DNA of 64,000 nt, from assembly GCA_040791665.1 (NCBI GenBank), contig JBFNNX010000013.1, forward strand, positions 124,001 to 188,000. Reading direction: 5' to 3'. Under the pieces are notes generated by a model. It saw only the letters and a list, made by a program, of their open reading frames with translations, was not told where the DNA came from and did not search any database. Source of the stretch: Thiodiazotropha sp040791665. GTDB lineage: Bacteria > Pseudomonadota > Gammaproteobacteria > Chromatiales > Chromatiaceae. Shown here piece after piece: positions 24,519 to 33,028 of the stretch. The position numbers and the translations under genes were made by a program. How positions within the stretch are numbered: position 1 is the stretch's first letter; each line of letters begins with the position of its first letter.

Positions 24519-25547
24519 ATGCCCAAACAAGAAGAGAGCAAAGAAAACGATAGCAAACTCACTACCCGCCGTGATTTTCTGCGCAGTGCGGGCAACTACA
24601 CGGTGGCATCACTATCCGGCGCGGCGATGCTGCTATCCGATCCCAAACCGGCGAAAGCGAATGTCACATGGGCGGAACATTTCCAAAAAAACTATCGGCT
24701 GATGACTGATGAGGAGAAACGGGAAGCTATCGAACGCCTTGAGACCCGTTATTCAGAGGAATACGGGAAAAAAGTCATTGTCGATGATGCCCCCTCCATG
24801 GAGGGTGTTTTGTTCGGATACGCGCTGAATATACAAAAATGTATCGGTTGCCGTCGGTGTGTTAAGGCCTGCGTCGCGGAGAATAACCAGTCCCGTGGCG
24901 ACGAACAGCAGATTGAGTGGATTCGCGTGTTACGCATGGAAAAGGGGAATTTCTCTGAAGCGGACAGGGATCAACACGGTTACCCGGAATCATTCGGCGT
25001 TCAGGTCGGCGGCAATGCCTACAAACCTGCCGGGGTAGTATTGGAAGGTCAACACTACTATGAACCGGACCAAGTGCCGGAAAAGGATGCCTTCTACTTC
25101 CCCATGCAATGCATGCAGTGCGAGAAACCTCCTTGCGTCAAGGTCTGTCCGGTGCGCACCACCTATCGTGATCCCGACGGCATCGTCGTTATCGACTACA
25201 ACTGGTGTATCGGTTGTCGCATGTGTATCGGTGCCTGTCCCTACTGGGCACGGCGCTTCAATTGGGGCGAACCCAACCTTCCAAAGGAAGAGATGAATCC
25301 CAATACCCACTATCTCGGCAACCGCCCCCGCATGAAAGGTGTTGTCGAGAAGTGCAGCTTCTGCGTTCAACGTACTCGCAAAGGCCGCTGGACTGCATGT
25401 GTCGAGGTATGCCCTGTCGGCGCCCGCAAGTTCGGCAATCTGTTGGATCCGAACAGTGAAATCCGCAAGGTCTTGGCGAAAAAAAAGGTATTTCGCCTAC
25501 GGGCCGACCTCAATACCTATCCTAAGTTTTTCTACTTCATGGATTAA
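24519..25547 (+). CDS. Tat-exported 4x[4Fe-4S] ferredoxin subunit (NrfC/TtrB/DsrO type)
   Basis: A 342-residue protein with a twin-arginine signal (Arg 17-18, TTRRDFLRSAG) and sixteen Cys in four clusters: C108-C118, C198-C210, C230-C240 and C279-C298. This is the layout of the iron-sulfur subunits of periplasmic CISM complexes. A long insert (about 120-195) separates the first two clusters. It should carry electrons between the NrfD membrane subunit and a partner in the periplasm. GAGGA precedes the ATG. Closest assignment could be NrfC, TtrB, PsrB or DsrO; the motifs alone do not decide. Confidence 0.88.
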   Translation: MPKQEESKENDSKLTTRRDFLRSAGNYTVASLSGAAMLLSDPKPAKANVTWAEHFQKNYRLMTDEEKREAIERLETRYSEEYGKKVIVDDAPSMEGVLFGYALNIQKCIGCRRCVKACVAENNQSRGDEQQIEWIRVLRMEKGNFSEADRDQHGYPESFGVQVGGNAYKPAGVVLEGQHYYEPDQVPEKDAFYFPMQCMQCEKPPCVKVCPVRTTYRDPDGIVVIDYNWCIGCRMCIGACPYWARRFNWGEPNLPKEEMNPNTHYLGNRPRMKGVVEKCSFCVQRTRKGRWTACVEVCPVGARKFGNLLDPNSEIRKVLAKKKVFRLRADLNTYPKFFYFMD

Positions 25548-25558
25548 TGGGAGATCTC

Positions 25559-26815
25559 ATGATGCGCTTTCTTCAATTCGTGGTCGATTTCCTGCGGGCC
25601 GGCTTCACCGGCGGTATCCTTTTTTGGGCCTGGATGCTTTTTCTCGCCTTTTTCATCATGCTCTGGGGCTATGGCGAATATGTTCAGATCGCCAGCGGTA
25701 TGATTGTCACCAATCTCAATGATCAGGTCAGCTGGGGATTCTATCTGGCCAATTTCGTATTCATGGTCGGCGTGGCGGCAGCGGCGGTAACCGTAGTATT
25801 TCCCGCCTATGTCTACAAACACAAAGAGTTGCACCGGATTGTGGTACTTGGCGAAATGCTCGCCATCGCCGCCGTGGTGATGTGTCTGCTTTTCGTGATT
25901 GCGCATATGGGGAGGCCGGACCGCCTGTGGCATATCTTACCCGTAATCGGCATCTTCAACTGGCCCCATGCCATGCTGACATGGGATGTAATCGTGCTCA
26001 GCGGCTACCTGCTGCTCAACATCATCGGCGGCTTCTACTACCTGTATAAAAAATATGCCGGCACTGAAGTCAACAAGGCCTTTTATCTGCCGATCGTCTA
26101 CGTCGCCATTGTCTGGGCATTGAGTATCCATACGGTGACGGCATTCCTGATCAACACCATGCCCGCGCGTCCGATGTGGTTCCACTCGATGATGCCGATC
26201 AAGTTCATCACCACGGCCTTTGCTGCAGGTCCATCACTGATCATCATAGTCTTCCTTCTGGTGCGCCGCTTCACCCCCATGAAGATTGCCGATGAGGCCT
26301 TCCATCTCCTTTCCCAAATTGTTGTCTGGTGCCTCGGTATCGCCCTGTTTCTGACTATGTCAGAGATCGTGACTGAACTCTACCCCGCTACTGAGCACTC
26401 CCTGGGGCTGCAATATCTGATGTTTGGGCACAATGGCCTCAACAGCCTGGTGCCCTATTTCTGGACCGCACTCTCCCTGATGGTGGTGTCTTTCATACTG
26501 TTGTTGATACCCAAGGTCAGAAAAAACCTGAATATCCTACCCTTTGTCTGTGTTGCCGCGTTTATCGGTATCTGGGTCGAAAAAGGAATGGGATTGATGT
26601 TACCCGGCGTTATCCCAACACCCATTGGTGAGTTTGCTGAATATACACCGAGCCATATCGAACTCATGGTTGTTGGGGGTGTATGGGCAATCGGGTTTTT
26701 TCTGCTTACCTTCATGCTTAAAGGTGCGGTAGCCGTCTTGTTGGGAGAGGTCCGATACCAATCGGCAGAAAGCAAACAACCTATTACAGGCGAACAGACC
26801 GAAGCAGCAACCTAA
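25559..26815 (+). CDS. NrfD/PsrC-family quinone-interacting membrane subunit
   Basis: A polytopic membrane protein (about 418 residues, 9-10 predicted TM helices) with NrfD/PsrC features: SWGFYLANFVFMVGVAAAA, GRPDRLWHILPV and FNWPHAMLTWD. Such subunits oxidise or reduce quinol in the membrane and pass electrons to the ferredoxin subunit. The start at 25559 has GGGAG five bases upstream; an ATG at 25547 overlaps the previous stop by one base and gives 422 residues. It is tightly coupled to the ferredoxin gene. Confidence 0.9.
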   Translation: MMRFLQFVVDFLRAGFTGGILFWAWMLFLAFFIMLWGYGEYVQIASGMIVTNLNDQVSWGFYLANFVFMVGVAAAAVTVVFPAYVYKHKELHRIVVLGEMLAIAAVVMCLLFVIAHMGRPDRLWHILPVIGIFNWPHAMLTWDVIVLSGYLLLNIIGGFYYLYKKYAGTEVNKAFYLPIVYVAIVWALSIHTVTAFLINTMPARPMWFHSMMPIKFITTAFAAGPSLIIIVFLLVRRFTPMKIADEAFHLLSQIVVWCLGIALFLTMSEIVTELYPATEHSLGLQYLMFGHNGLNSLVPYFWTALSLMVVSFILLLIPKVRKNLNILPFVCVAAFIGIWVEKGMGLMLPGVIPTPIGEFAEYTPSHIELMVVGGVWAIGFFLLTFMLKGAVAVLLGEVRYQSAESKQPITGEQTEAAT

Positions 26816-26863
26816 CCTCATGACTCATGGAATGTGCAGGCAATATCGATTTGGAGAAAAACG

Positions 26864-27673
26864 ATGACAAGCTATCGAAACCATCTGTCTATTATGGGTC
26901 TGTGCCTACTGGCGATTATATGGATAGAGGCCGCCGTCGGCACCGAGGCTCAGGGTGACAAAGAGTGCTTCGAAAGCAGGGATGGCATGTCACAGGTCAT
27001 TTCACATGAAACTGCACCTGGACTGATGAATGTGAAATGCTCCACCACTACAGGGGGCGTCTTGTGGTGGGGAGACCCTTTCGAAGGCACTATCCCTATG
27101 GGTCACATGGATGTAGAAGCGGATTACTTTCATGAAGAGGCCGTGGTCAAACCCCGTGAACCACAAATTGACAGGAATAAACTACTGACGATATGCAGTA
27201 TGGCCTGTCACAACGGCGAGTACGTTCCTATCCCATACAACAAGGATCCACGCCCGTTAAAGATGCATCTGGACATTATCCCTGATGCCATGAATCTTAA
27301 ACATGGCAAAGGAGGAGTCTGGTGTCTTGATTGTCATCACTTGGTCGACCGCACCAAGCTGATCGACAACTTTGGCTATTCGATCAGCTTCAATCAACCG
27401 CAGAAACTCTGCGGCAAGTGTCACGGTCAGGTCTATCGTGCCTGGCGCGATGGCATCCACGGTAAGCGTATTGGCATGTGGGACAAGGGCGGTAAAAAAC
27501 GCTGGTGGGTCTGTACTGAATGCCACAACCCGCATGATGTTGAACAGGGCGGAAGAAACTCCGGCTTTGCCCAATTGCGGCCGGAACCGGCGCCGAACCT
27601 GCCCAAGGGAATGACCAATGCGAACCATGAAAGGATGCATCATGGCCCAGCCCAAGATGAAGTGCTTCATTAA
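26864..27673 (+). CDS. Multiheme cytochrome c with three CxxCH and one CxxxCH motif
   Basis: A 269-residue exported protein (signal near residues 10-25) with heme motifs CLDCH (154-158), CGKCH (183-187) and CTECH (217-221), and a nonstandard CSMACH (111-116). Extra His residues around 135-146, 158-159, 199, 221-224 and 255-260 could be axial ligands. It is probably the periplasmic electron acceptor of the ferredoxin/NrfD pair. The ATG at 26864 has GGAG upstream; the GTG at 26834 is less likely. The family could not be named from motifs alone. Confidence 0.85.
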   Translation: MTSYRNHLSIMGLCLLAIIWIEAAVGTEAQGDKECFESRDGMSQVISHETAPGLMNVKCSTTTGGVLWWGDPFEGTIPMGHMDVEADYFHEEAVVKPREPQIDRNKLLTICSMACHNGEYVPIPYNKDPRPLKMHLDIIPDAMNLKHGKGGVWCLDCHHLVDRTKLIDNFGYSISFNQPQKLCGKCHGQVYRAWRDGIHGKRIGMWDKGGKKRWWVCTECHNPHDVEQGGRNSGFAQLRPEPAPNLPKGMTNANHERMHHGPAQDEVLH

Positions 27674-27927
27674 GGATTGCCATATCACCGATATCCATAC
27701 GACGGCTCAGGACGCTGAGTGGGGTGTACATACATGGCCCTTGATTCGGGTTTAATACGATGCTGATCAACGGAGAAAATCGGCAGACCCCTACTGGGCG
27801 GTACAGTTGCGATGCACAAGGCATGCAAGCTTTAGCTGAGGGGGCTCAAACGAAATCCAGCGGCCTGTAGATAATTTCCGCTTCCGGTCACAGACATAAG
27901 CGCAGTTTCTTCCTGGGAATTTACATT

Positions 27928-28254
27928 ATGACAATTGATAACAGATTGATCACTTTCATCGGCATCCTCCTCATTGCCCTGTCACCTGTTTCGGCACAGG
28001 CATTGGACGCGCCTGCTCTCTATCACGAACGCACCTGTATCGCCTGTCATGGCGATAATGGCAGAGAGCCGGTGATGGACGAATATCCTAAACTGGCTGG
28101 CCAATCAAAACAGTATCTTCTGACACAGATGAAGGATATTAAAATCGGATCGCGATCGAATGCGCACTCAATGGCCATGAAAAATGTAATGCACCTGATC
28201 AGTGATGAAGAGATGTCCGTACTGGCAGAATGGCTAGCGAAGCTTCCTGAATAA
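27928..28254 (+). CDS. Exported monoheme cytochrome c (class I)
   Basis: A 108-residue protein with a signal peptide (ending near SAQA) and one heme motif CIACH at about residue 36, a class I cytochrome c fold with GNGREP nearby and a C-terminal Met (HSMAMKNVMH) for the sixth ligand. It resembles c4/c553-type halves and may receive electrons from the upstream multiheme protein or deliver them to an oxidase. It lies 254 bases after it. Confidence 0.88.
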   Translation: MTIDNRLITFIGILLIALSPVSAQALDAPALYHERTCIACHGDNGREPVMDEYPKLAGQSKQYLLTQMKDIKIGSRSNAHSMAMKNVMHLISDEEMSVLAEWLAKLPE

Positions 28255-28293
28255 CCTTGGTTGACGAATGCAAAGGGAGGTGGATTGGTGCAG

Positions 28294-28752
28294 TCAGCAA
28301 CCCCAAACCTCATCAACCAGAGAGACGATCCGCTCATAATAGGCGTCGCGATCCATACCAAGCACTGTGGCGCCAAATATTTCTGCATCGTTTGCAGTGG
28401 CGAGATCGCCATAGTTGACCAGTACCAGTTGATAGAGAATGAGTGCGGGTATATCGTCGTGTCGATTTTCGAAATAACTGTGCAACAAGATACTATAACC
28501 ATCCGCAGGATTATCGGATACAGGTTCGGTTCTAGCGAACATACCGGGCTCGATACCTTCGGATACAAACTTGACCTGAACCGGATAGCGAACCGATTTT
28601 CGATCTTCGAGCATACAGAGCACGGCCTGATAATCGATCTCGTCACCATAGCGGGTTCGTATCTCTTTCGCCTTTTCAAGGGCATGCAGCGAAACCGCAC
28701 TGTGTACAACCTTTCCCGCTCTTTTTTTTACTTTGGGTCTTTCTTCTGCCAT
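28294..28752 (-). CDS. Hypothetical protein between two cytochrome genes
   Basis: A 152-residue soluble protein on the strand opposite to its neighbours, with a Lys/Arg-rich N-terminus, an alpha-helical central part and no signal peptide, TM segment or Cys motif. The last Cys is the final residue. I recognise no family. Composition and length suggest a real gene rather than an antisense shadow; the antisense open frame is much less protein-like. It is read away from the plus-strand neighbour at 28791. Confidence 0.55.
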   Translation of the reverse strand: MAEERPKVKKRAGKVVHSAVSLHALEKAKEIRTRYGDEIDYQAVLCMLEDRKSVRYPVQVKFVSEGIEPGMFARTEPVSDNPADGYSILLHSYFENRHDDIPALILYQLVLVNYGDLATANDAEIFGATVLGMDRDAYYERIVSLVDEVWGC

Positions 28753-28790
28753 GGCATGTCTGTATTCGCGTCAAAAAACAAGGATAGCCT

Positions 28791-29162
28791 ATGTCCGACT
28801 ACTCATTGAAGTTTACCGAAGATCCCATTGAGGAATCCAGACAGCGCACTATCGATGAGATCCATCAATTCATCAGGTTGATGGATGGACGCCCCCTCGC
28901 AGTAGTGACCCTCGACGATGCGCAGAGCGATCTTTGGGATTCGGAGGAAAAAGTCGACTACCAGAATATTTATGGACGGCAAATCGTCAGTCAAATATCG
29001 GATGGCATCACCGAAACCCTGCTCATTCGCAATAACGAAGGATTTCCACTGGCATTGGCGGCATTGAGCAGTGTTGATGGCTGGCAGGGGATCGGCATCG
29101 ACAAACGCCTGCGCTTTGAAGTCGCCAGGATGTTTCAGAATGACGAGACTGAATTCGAATGA
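28791..29162 (+). CDS. Hypothetical protein between two cytochrome genes
   Basis: A 123-residue acidic soluble protein (MSDYSLKFTEDPIEESRQRT...) with no signal peptide, heme or Cys motif. AAGGA lies eight bases before the ATG. Its start is only 38 bases from the start of the divergent hypothetical gene at 28752, so the two may share a promoter region. The family is not recognised. Confidence 0.55.
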   Translation: MSDYSLKFTEDPIEESRQRTIDEIHQFIRLMDGRPLAVVTLDDAQSDLWDSEEKVDYQNIYGRQIVSQISDGITETLLIRNNEGFPLALAALSSVDGWQGIGIDKRLRFEVARMFQNDETEFE

Positions 29163-29205
29163 GTGAACACCTTCACACAATTTTCAAGGCCGGGAGGTCA
29201 ACAAG

Positions 29206-29538
29206 ATGAAAAACACGAGATGCATTGCATTATATCTTTGCGGTCTCATTGCAACAATTCTGGTATCAACCGCATATGCCGAAAATGTAGACATTGACAG
29301 TGCCAACCTCTACCTCGCGAAGGCATGCGCCGGATGCCATGGCGTGGATGGCCGCACACCTGTGAAACCATACTATCCGAAGATCGCGGGACAGAATGAA
29401 GGCTACCTCTACAATCAACTGCGCGATATGAAGAATGGCAGCCGCAACAACAGCCAATCGAGCATTATGAAAGGCATCATGACTGCTGTCAGCGAAAAGG
29501 AGATGCGCGCAATCGCTGCATGGCTTGCAAAACAGTAA
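29206..29538 (+). CDS. Exported monoheme cytochrome c (class I)
   Basis: A 110-residue protein with a signal peptide (ending near ISTAYA), heme motif CAGCH (about residues 41-45) and a C-terminal SSIMKGIM stretch that can give the Met ligand. It is clearly related to the product of 27928 (same order of CxxCH, PYYPKIAGQ/EYPKLAGQ and IMKGIM), so it looks like a tandem duplication separated by two unrelated genes. Confidence 0.88.
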   Translation: MKNTRCIALYLCGLIATILVSTAYAENVDIDSANLYLAKACAGCHGVDGRTPVKPYYPKIAGQNEGYLYNQLRDMKNGSRNNSQSSIMKGIMTAVSEKEMRAIAAWLAKQ

Positions 29539-29583
29539 TTTGAAGGGTACTACGCTGTGCGGACCAGGAGCGGCTGGAAGGCC

Positions 29584-30027
29584 CTAAGCGGTTTCGCCGA
29601 AAAGATGGTGAATCGCTTTCCGGTTTGTCCACGATGACGCCAAGCGAAGGGCTTGTGCATGGGAGACCCAGCGATATTCAGCATGTTCCTGCCGGTGCAG
29701 CCTGGGTTGCCGCCTGAAAGGCAGCATTACAGCGAACCAGTGCTCGGTATTGGTGTGGGCGCTGGCCGCATAACGGGAGCGCCAGGCGGGAAGGATGGGA
29801 AAGGTCTCCTGACAGGCAAGATCGAACAAGGCCCCGCCGGCCAGAATTCCCGTCTCCTCGTAGAGTTCCCGACGCGCAGCCTGGACGGCGGATTCCCCCC
29901 ACTCCAGGCTCCCGGTCACTGACTGCCAAAAATCCCCGGGGCGGGTTCGACGCAACATCAATATGTCGCCCGCTGCGGTGTAGACCACAACCAGGACCGA
30001 CTCGGGACGTTTATTTGCTTTCTTCAC
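29584..30027 (-). CDS. nudB: Dihydroneopterin triphosphate/dATP pyrophosphohydrolase (Nudix)
   Basis: A Nudix hydrolase with the box GSLEWGESAVQAARRE-YEETGI (G5-E7-REUXEE-G pattern). The best start is GTG at 30027, which gives 147 residues, the usual NudB length, and overlaps the aspS stop by 17 bases. NudB removes pyrophosphate from dihydroneopterin triphosphate in folate synthesis and hydrolyses dATP. The aspS-nudB coupling is common in Gammaproteobacteria. Confidence 0.88.
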   Translation of the reverse strand: MKKANKRPESVLVVVYTAAGDILMLRRTRPGDFWQSVTGSLEWGESAVQAARRELYEETGILAGGALFDLACQETFPILPAWRSRYAASAHTNTEHWFAVMLPFRRQPRLHRQEHAEYRWVSHAQALRLASSWTNRKAIHHLFGETA

Positions 30028-31798
30028 TAACCGGTTTTCTAACCCGGATCGAGAGTTCCCGCAACTGGTCGGCGCCAACTTCCGAAGGTGCGGCAGTTAG
30101 CAGACAGGCCGCTGTCTGGGTCTTAGGAAAGGCCATGACTTCGCGGATCGAGGAGGAACCGGTCAGTAACATGACCAGTCGATCGAGACCGAAGGCCAGA
30201 CCACCGTGCGGGGGACAACCGTACTGCAATGCGGACAACAGAAAGCCGAACTTCTCCTCTGCCTCCTCTTCGCCGATCTCCAACAGCTCAAAGATCTTCT
30301 GCTGTACCTCCTGCTGGTGGATACGGATGGAACCGCCTCCCAGCTCAACACCGTTCATGACCATGTCGTAGGCCCGCGATTTACAGGCCCCGGGGTCGCT
30401 CTCAAGCACATCGAGCTGATCCAGCTTGGGTGAGGTAAACGGATGGTGCAGGGGTGTCCAGCGGTCGTGCTGTTCGTCCCATTCGAACATGGGGAAATCG
30501 ACCACCCAGAGCGGCTGCCACTCTCCCTGCAGCAGTTCCAGATCATGTCCCAATCTGACCCGCAGGGCACCCAGCGATTCATTCACCACGTGGCTCCTAT
30601 CGGCGCCGAAGAAGATCAGGTCGCCGTCTCTGGCATCGGTGCGTTGCAGTATCGCTTCGGCCACCTCATCCGGGAGAAATTTGAGTATCGGCGATTGCAA
30701 TCCCTCGACTCCCTTGGCAATCTCGTTGACCTTGATATAAGCCAGCCCCTTGGCGCCGTAGATCCCCACGAATTTGGTGTATTCATCGATCTGTTTACGG
30801 CTGAGTGAACCGCCTCCGGGTACCTTCAAGGCCGCTACACGTCCCTTGGGATCCTTCGCAGGACCGGAGAAGACCTTGAATTCAACCTCTTTCATCAGGT
30901 CACGAAGATCCACCAACTCAAGGGGTACGCGAAGGTCGGGACGATCCGATCCATATCGCTCCATAGCCTCGTCATAGCTCATGCGGGGAAAGGGGTTCGG
31001 CAGATCCACATCCAGTATCTCCTTGTAGAGCTGACGAATCATCTCTTCATTGAGCCGGATGATCTCATCCTCGTCGAGAAAGGAGGTCTCAATATCGAGC
31101 TGGGTAAACTCCGGCTGCCTGTCGGCGCGCAGATCCTCGTCGCGAAAACAGCGAACAATCTGATAGTAGCGATCCATGCCCGACATCATCAGCAGCTGTT
31201 TGAAGAGTTGCGGCGACTGAGGCAAGGCGAAAAAGGAACCTGGGTGGGTACGGCTGGGCACCAGATAGTCACGCGCGCCTTCGGGTGTCGCCTTGGTGAG
31301 CATCGGTGTTTCGATATCCAGGAACCCGTTATCATCCAGGAAGCGGCGCAAGACCTGGGTAACCCTTGCCCGGGTACGGATCTTCTCCAGCATCTCGGGA
31401 CGGCGCAGGTCGATGTAACGGAAACGCAAACGTATCTCTTCTGAGGCGTTCTCATGCTCATCGAGCTGGAAAGGCGGTGTTTCGGCATGATTCAGCACCT
31501 CCAGCTCCAATCCCAGGATCTCGATCTCACCGGTGGGCAGATCGGGATTTACCGTACCTTCGGGCCTGGCCCTGACACGTCCTTTGATGCGCAGTACATA
31601 CTCATTGCGCACATGCTCGGCAACGCTGAAAACATCCGGCAAATCAGGATCGTAGACCACCTGAACAAGGCCCTCACGATCCCGCAGATCGATGAATATG
31701 ACCCCACCGTGATCCCGTCTTCGGTGTACCCAACCACAAAGTTCTACTTCCTGATCGATATGAGAGCTGTTGATCTGTCCACAATAGTGACTGCGCAT
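30011..31798 (-). CDS. aspS: Aspartyl-tRNA synthetase
   Basis: A 595-residue class II synthetase with an N-terminal OB-fold anticodon-binding domain (HRRRDHGGVIFIDLRDREG), the catalytic motif 2 region FRDEDLRADRQPEFTQ, a GAD insertion domain (about 285-415) and motif 3 (GLAFGLDRLVMLLTG). It charges tRNA-Asp. It follows the DUF502 membrane protein gene. Confidence 0.97.
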   Translation of the reverse strand: MRSHYCGQINSSHIDQEVELCGWVHRRRDHGGVIFIDLRDREGLVQVVYDPDLPDVFSVAEHVRNEYVLRIKGRVRARPEGTVNPDLPTGEIEILGLELEVLNHAETPPFQLDEHENASEEIRLRFRYIDLRRPEMLEKIRTRARVTQVLRRFLDDNGFLDIETPMLTKATPEGARDYLVPSRTHPGSFFALPQSPQLFKQLLMMSGMDRYYQIVRCFRDEDLRADRQPEFTQLDIETSFLDEDEIIRLNEEMIRQLYKEILDVDLPNPFPRMSYDEAMERYGSDRPDLRVPLELVDLRDLMKEVEFKVFSGPAKDPKGRVAALKVPGGGSLSRKQIDEYTKFVGIYGAKGLAYIKVNEIAKGVEGLQSPILKFLPDEVAEAILQRTDARDGDLIFFGADRSHVVNESLGALRVRLGHDLELLQGEWQPLWVVDFPMFEWDEQHDRWTPLHHPFTSPKLDQLDVLESDPGACKSRAYDMVMNGVELGGGSIRIHQQEVQQKIFELLEIGEEEAEEKFGFLLSALQYGCPPHGGLAFGLDRLVMLLTGSSSIREVMAFPKTQTAACLLTAAPSEVGADQLRELSIRVRKPVSEESK

Positions 31799-31847
31799 GG
31801 AAATTTCCTGTGAGAATCCGCCGGTATCGGGCTAAAAGGCGGGAATG

Positions 31848-32474
31848 TTACGGCTTGACCTCTGACTCTGCAAGCCCATCGCCCGGATTGACCGCACCCA
31901 TGGAGAGGAGCATCTTCAACCCTTCATCGACACTCATATCCAATTCCCGTATATCTTCTTTCGGCACCAGCACAAAATAGCCGCCTGTCGGGTTCGGTGT
32001 GGTGGGAACATAGACGTTGACCACATCCCGGCCGGTCGCCCGCTGAACCGCCCCACTCTCTTCGCTTGTCAAAAAGGCCAGAGTCCAGAGGCCACGCCGA
32101 GGAAACTCGACCAAAACCACCTTGCGAAACGATTTGCCTTTATCGGCAAACATGGTCTCCACCATCTGTTTGACAGCGGAATAGACCGATCTGACCAGAG
32201 GTATCCGGGCCAGCAACCCCTCCCACATACTGACGACTTTTCGCCCGAATAGATTGGCGGCCACCAATCCGGTAAGGAGCAGTATCAGCAGGGAGAGTAG
32301 GACCCCCAGTCCCGGAATATGGAATCCGAACAGATTATCCGGACGGTAGGCCTCAGGCAGCAGTAATAGGCTGTTGTCCATCCAGCTGACCAATAAATTG
32401 ATCACAAGAAAGGTGGCCCCAAGGGGCAGCCAGACCAGCAGACCGGCCACCAGATAACGGCGAAGGAAGCTCAT
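31848..32474 (-). CDS. DUF502 family membrane protein
   Basis: A 208-residue protein with two N-terminal TM segments (about 10-30 and 48-75) and the DUF502 core: RIPLVRSVYSAVKQMVETM, a V-VEFPRRGLWTLAFLT stretch and VNVYVPTTPNPTGGYFVLVP. The function is unknown; the family often sits next to fmdB-type and aspS genes, as here. Confidence 0.88.
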   Translation of the reverse strand: MSFLRRYLVAGLLVWLPLGATFLVINLLVSWMDNSLLLLPEAYRPDNLFGFHIPGLGVLLSLLILLLTGLVAANLFGRKVVSMWEGLLARIPLVRSVYSAVKQMVETMFADKGKSFRKVVLVEFPRRGLWTLAFLTSEESGAVQRATGRDVVNVYVPTTPNPTGGYFVLVPKEDIRELDMSVDEGLKMLLSMGAVNPGDGLAESEVKP

Positions 32475-32488
32475 ATTAAACTATCCGC

Positions 32489-32507
32489 CGGGTGTTAATG
32501 ACACCCG
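32489..32507. repeat. Hairpin across the fmdB stop codon
   Basis: CGGGTGT-TAATG-ACACCCG, a perfect 7-base-pair stem with a 5-base loop, overlapping the stop codon of the FmdB-family gene and the space before the DUF502 gene. It could tune translation between the two. Confidence 0.35.
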
Positions 32508-32779
32508 CAAGAACCGCCGCTGCAACCGGCCGGTTTACTCTCGCTTTTGGCAGCCTTTTTCTCGCTGCCACCACTATCGTGGATGTTTTTCTTTCTCCCG
32601 TTCTTGAAGTCGGTTTCATACCAACCCTTTCCCTTGAGACGGAAAGCGGCTGCCGACATAACCTTCTTGAGGCTGTCACTCTTACATTCCGGGCATTGGC
32701 AAAGCGCCTGATCGCTCATTTTCTGGATGACTTCCAGCTGATGATCACAAGCCTCGCAACGATATTCATAGATTGGCAT
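32495..32779 (-). CDS. FmdB-family zinc ribbon protein
   Basis: A 94-residue protein with the FmdB pattern: MPIYEYRCEACDHQLEVIQK, CPECKS, and a Cys/Gly/His tail (CSGGSCGCH). The two CxxC pairs at the N-terminus would bind zinc. The family is named after a regulator of formamidase; here the role is unclear. The gene leads the fmdB-DUF502-aspS-nudB set. Confidence 0.9.
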   Translation of the reverse strand: MPIYEYRCEACDHQLEVIQKMSDQALCQCPECKSDSLKKVMSAAAFRLKGKGWYETDFKNGRKKNIHDSGGSEKKAAKSESKPAGCSGGSCGCH

Positions 32780-33028
32780 TACAGGTTCCTCAATCGTTCG
32801 GTTGCGGCGACATCGATATTAAAAAGCGCCGCTGAATCGGGGAATCCTACCATACTGGGGATGATAAACGACATTTCAAGACCGAATTCCACCTCGGCAA
32901 TGCCTGTCAGGCCAGTCTCTGATCTGTACGCACTCGAGCGATCGTTTTGCGGTTGTTGAACTGGTGGTGGATAGGGGCGGCAGAAAAGCGCCCAGATCTT
33001 GGCTCAATACCCGGTCAGTCGCGGTGAA

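Noticed and set aside
24519..27673. Reading the redox operon as dsrMKJOP
   Set aside because: The ferredoxin and NrfD subunits resemble DsrO and DsrP, but no DsrM, DsrK or typical small triheme DsrJ is present.
28047..28709. Minus-strand 220-residue frame and a plus-strand 182-residue frame (28261-28809) over the hypothetical gene
   Set aside because: Both have low-complexity, Ser/Arg/Cys-rich composition; the 28294-28752 frame reads more like a protein.
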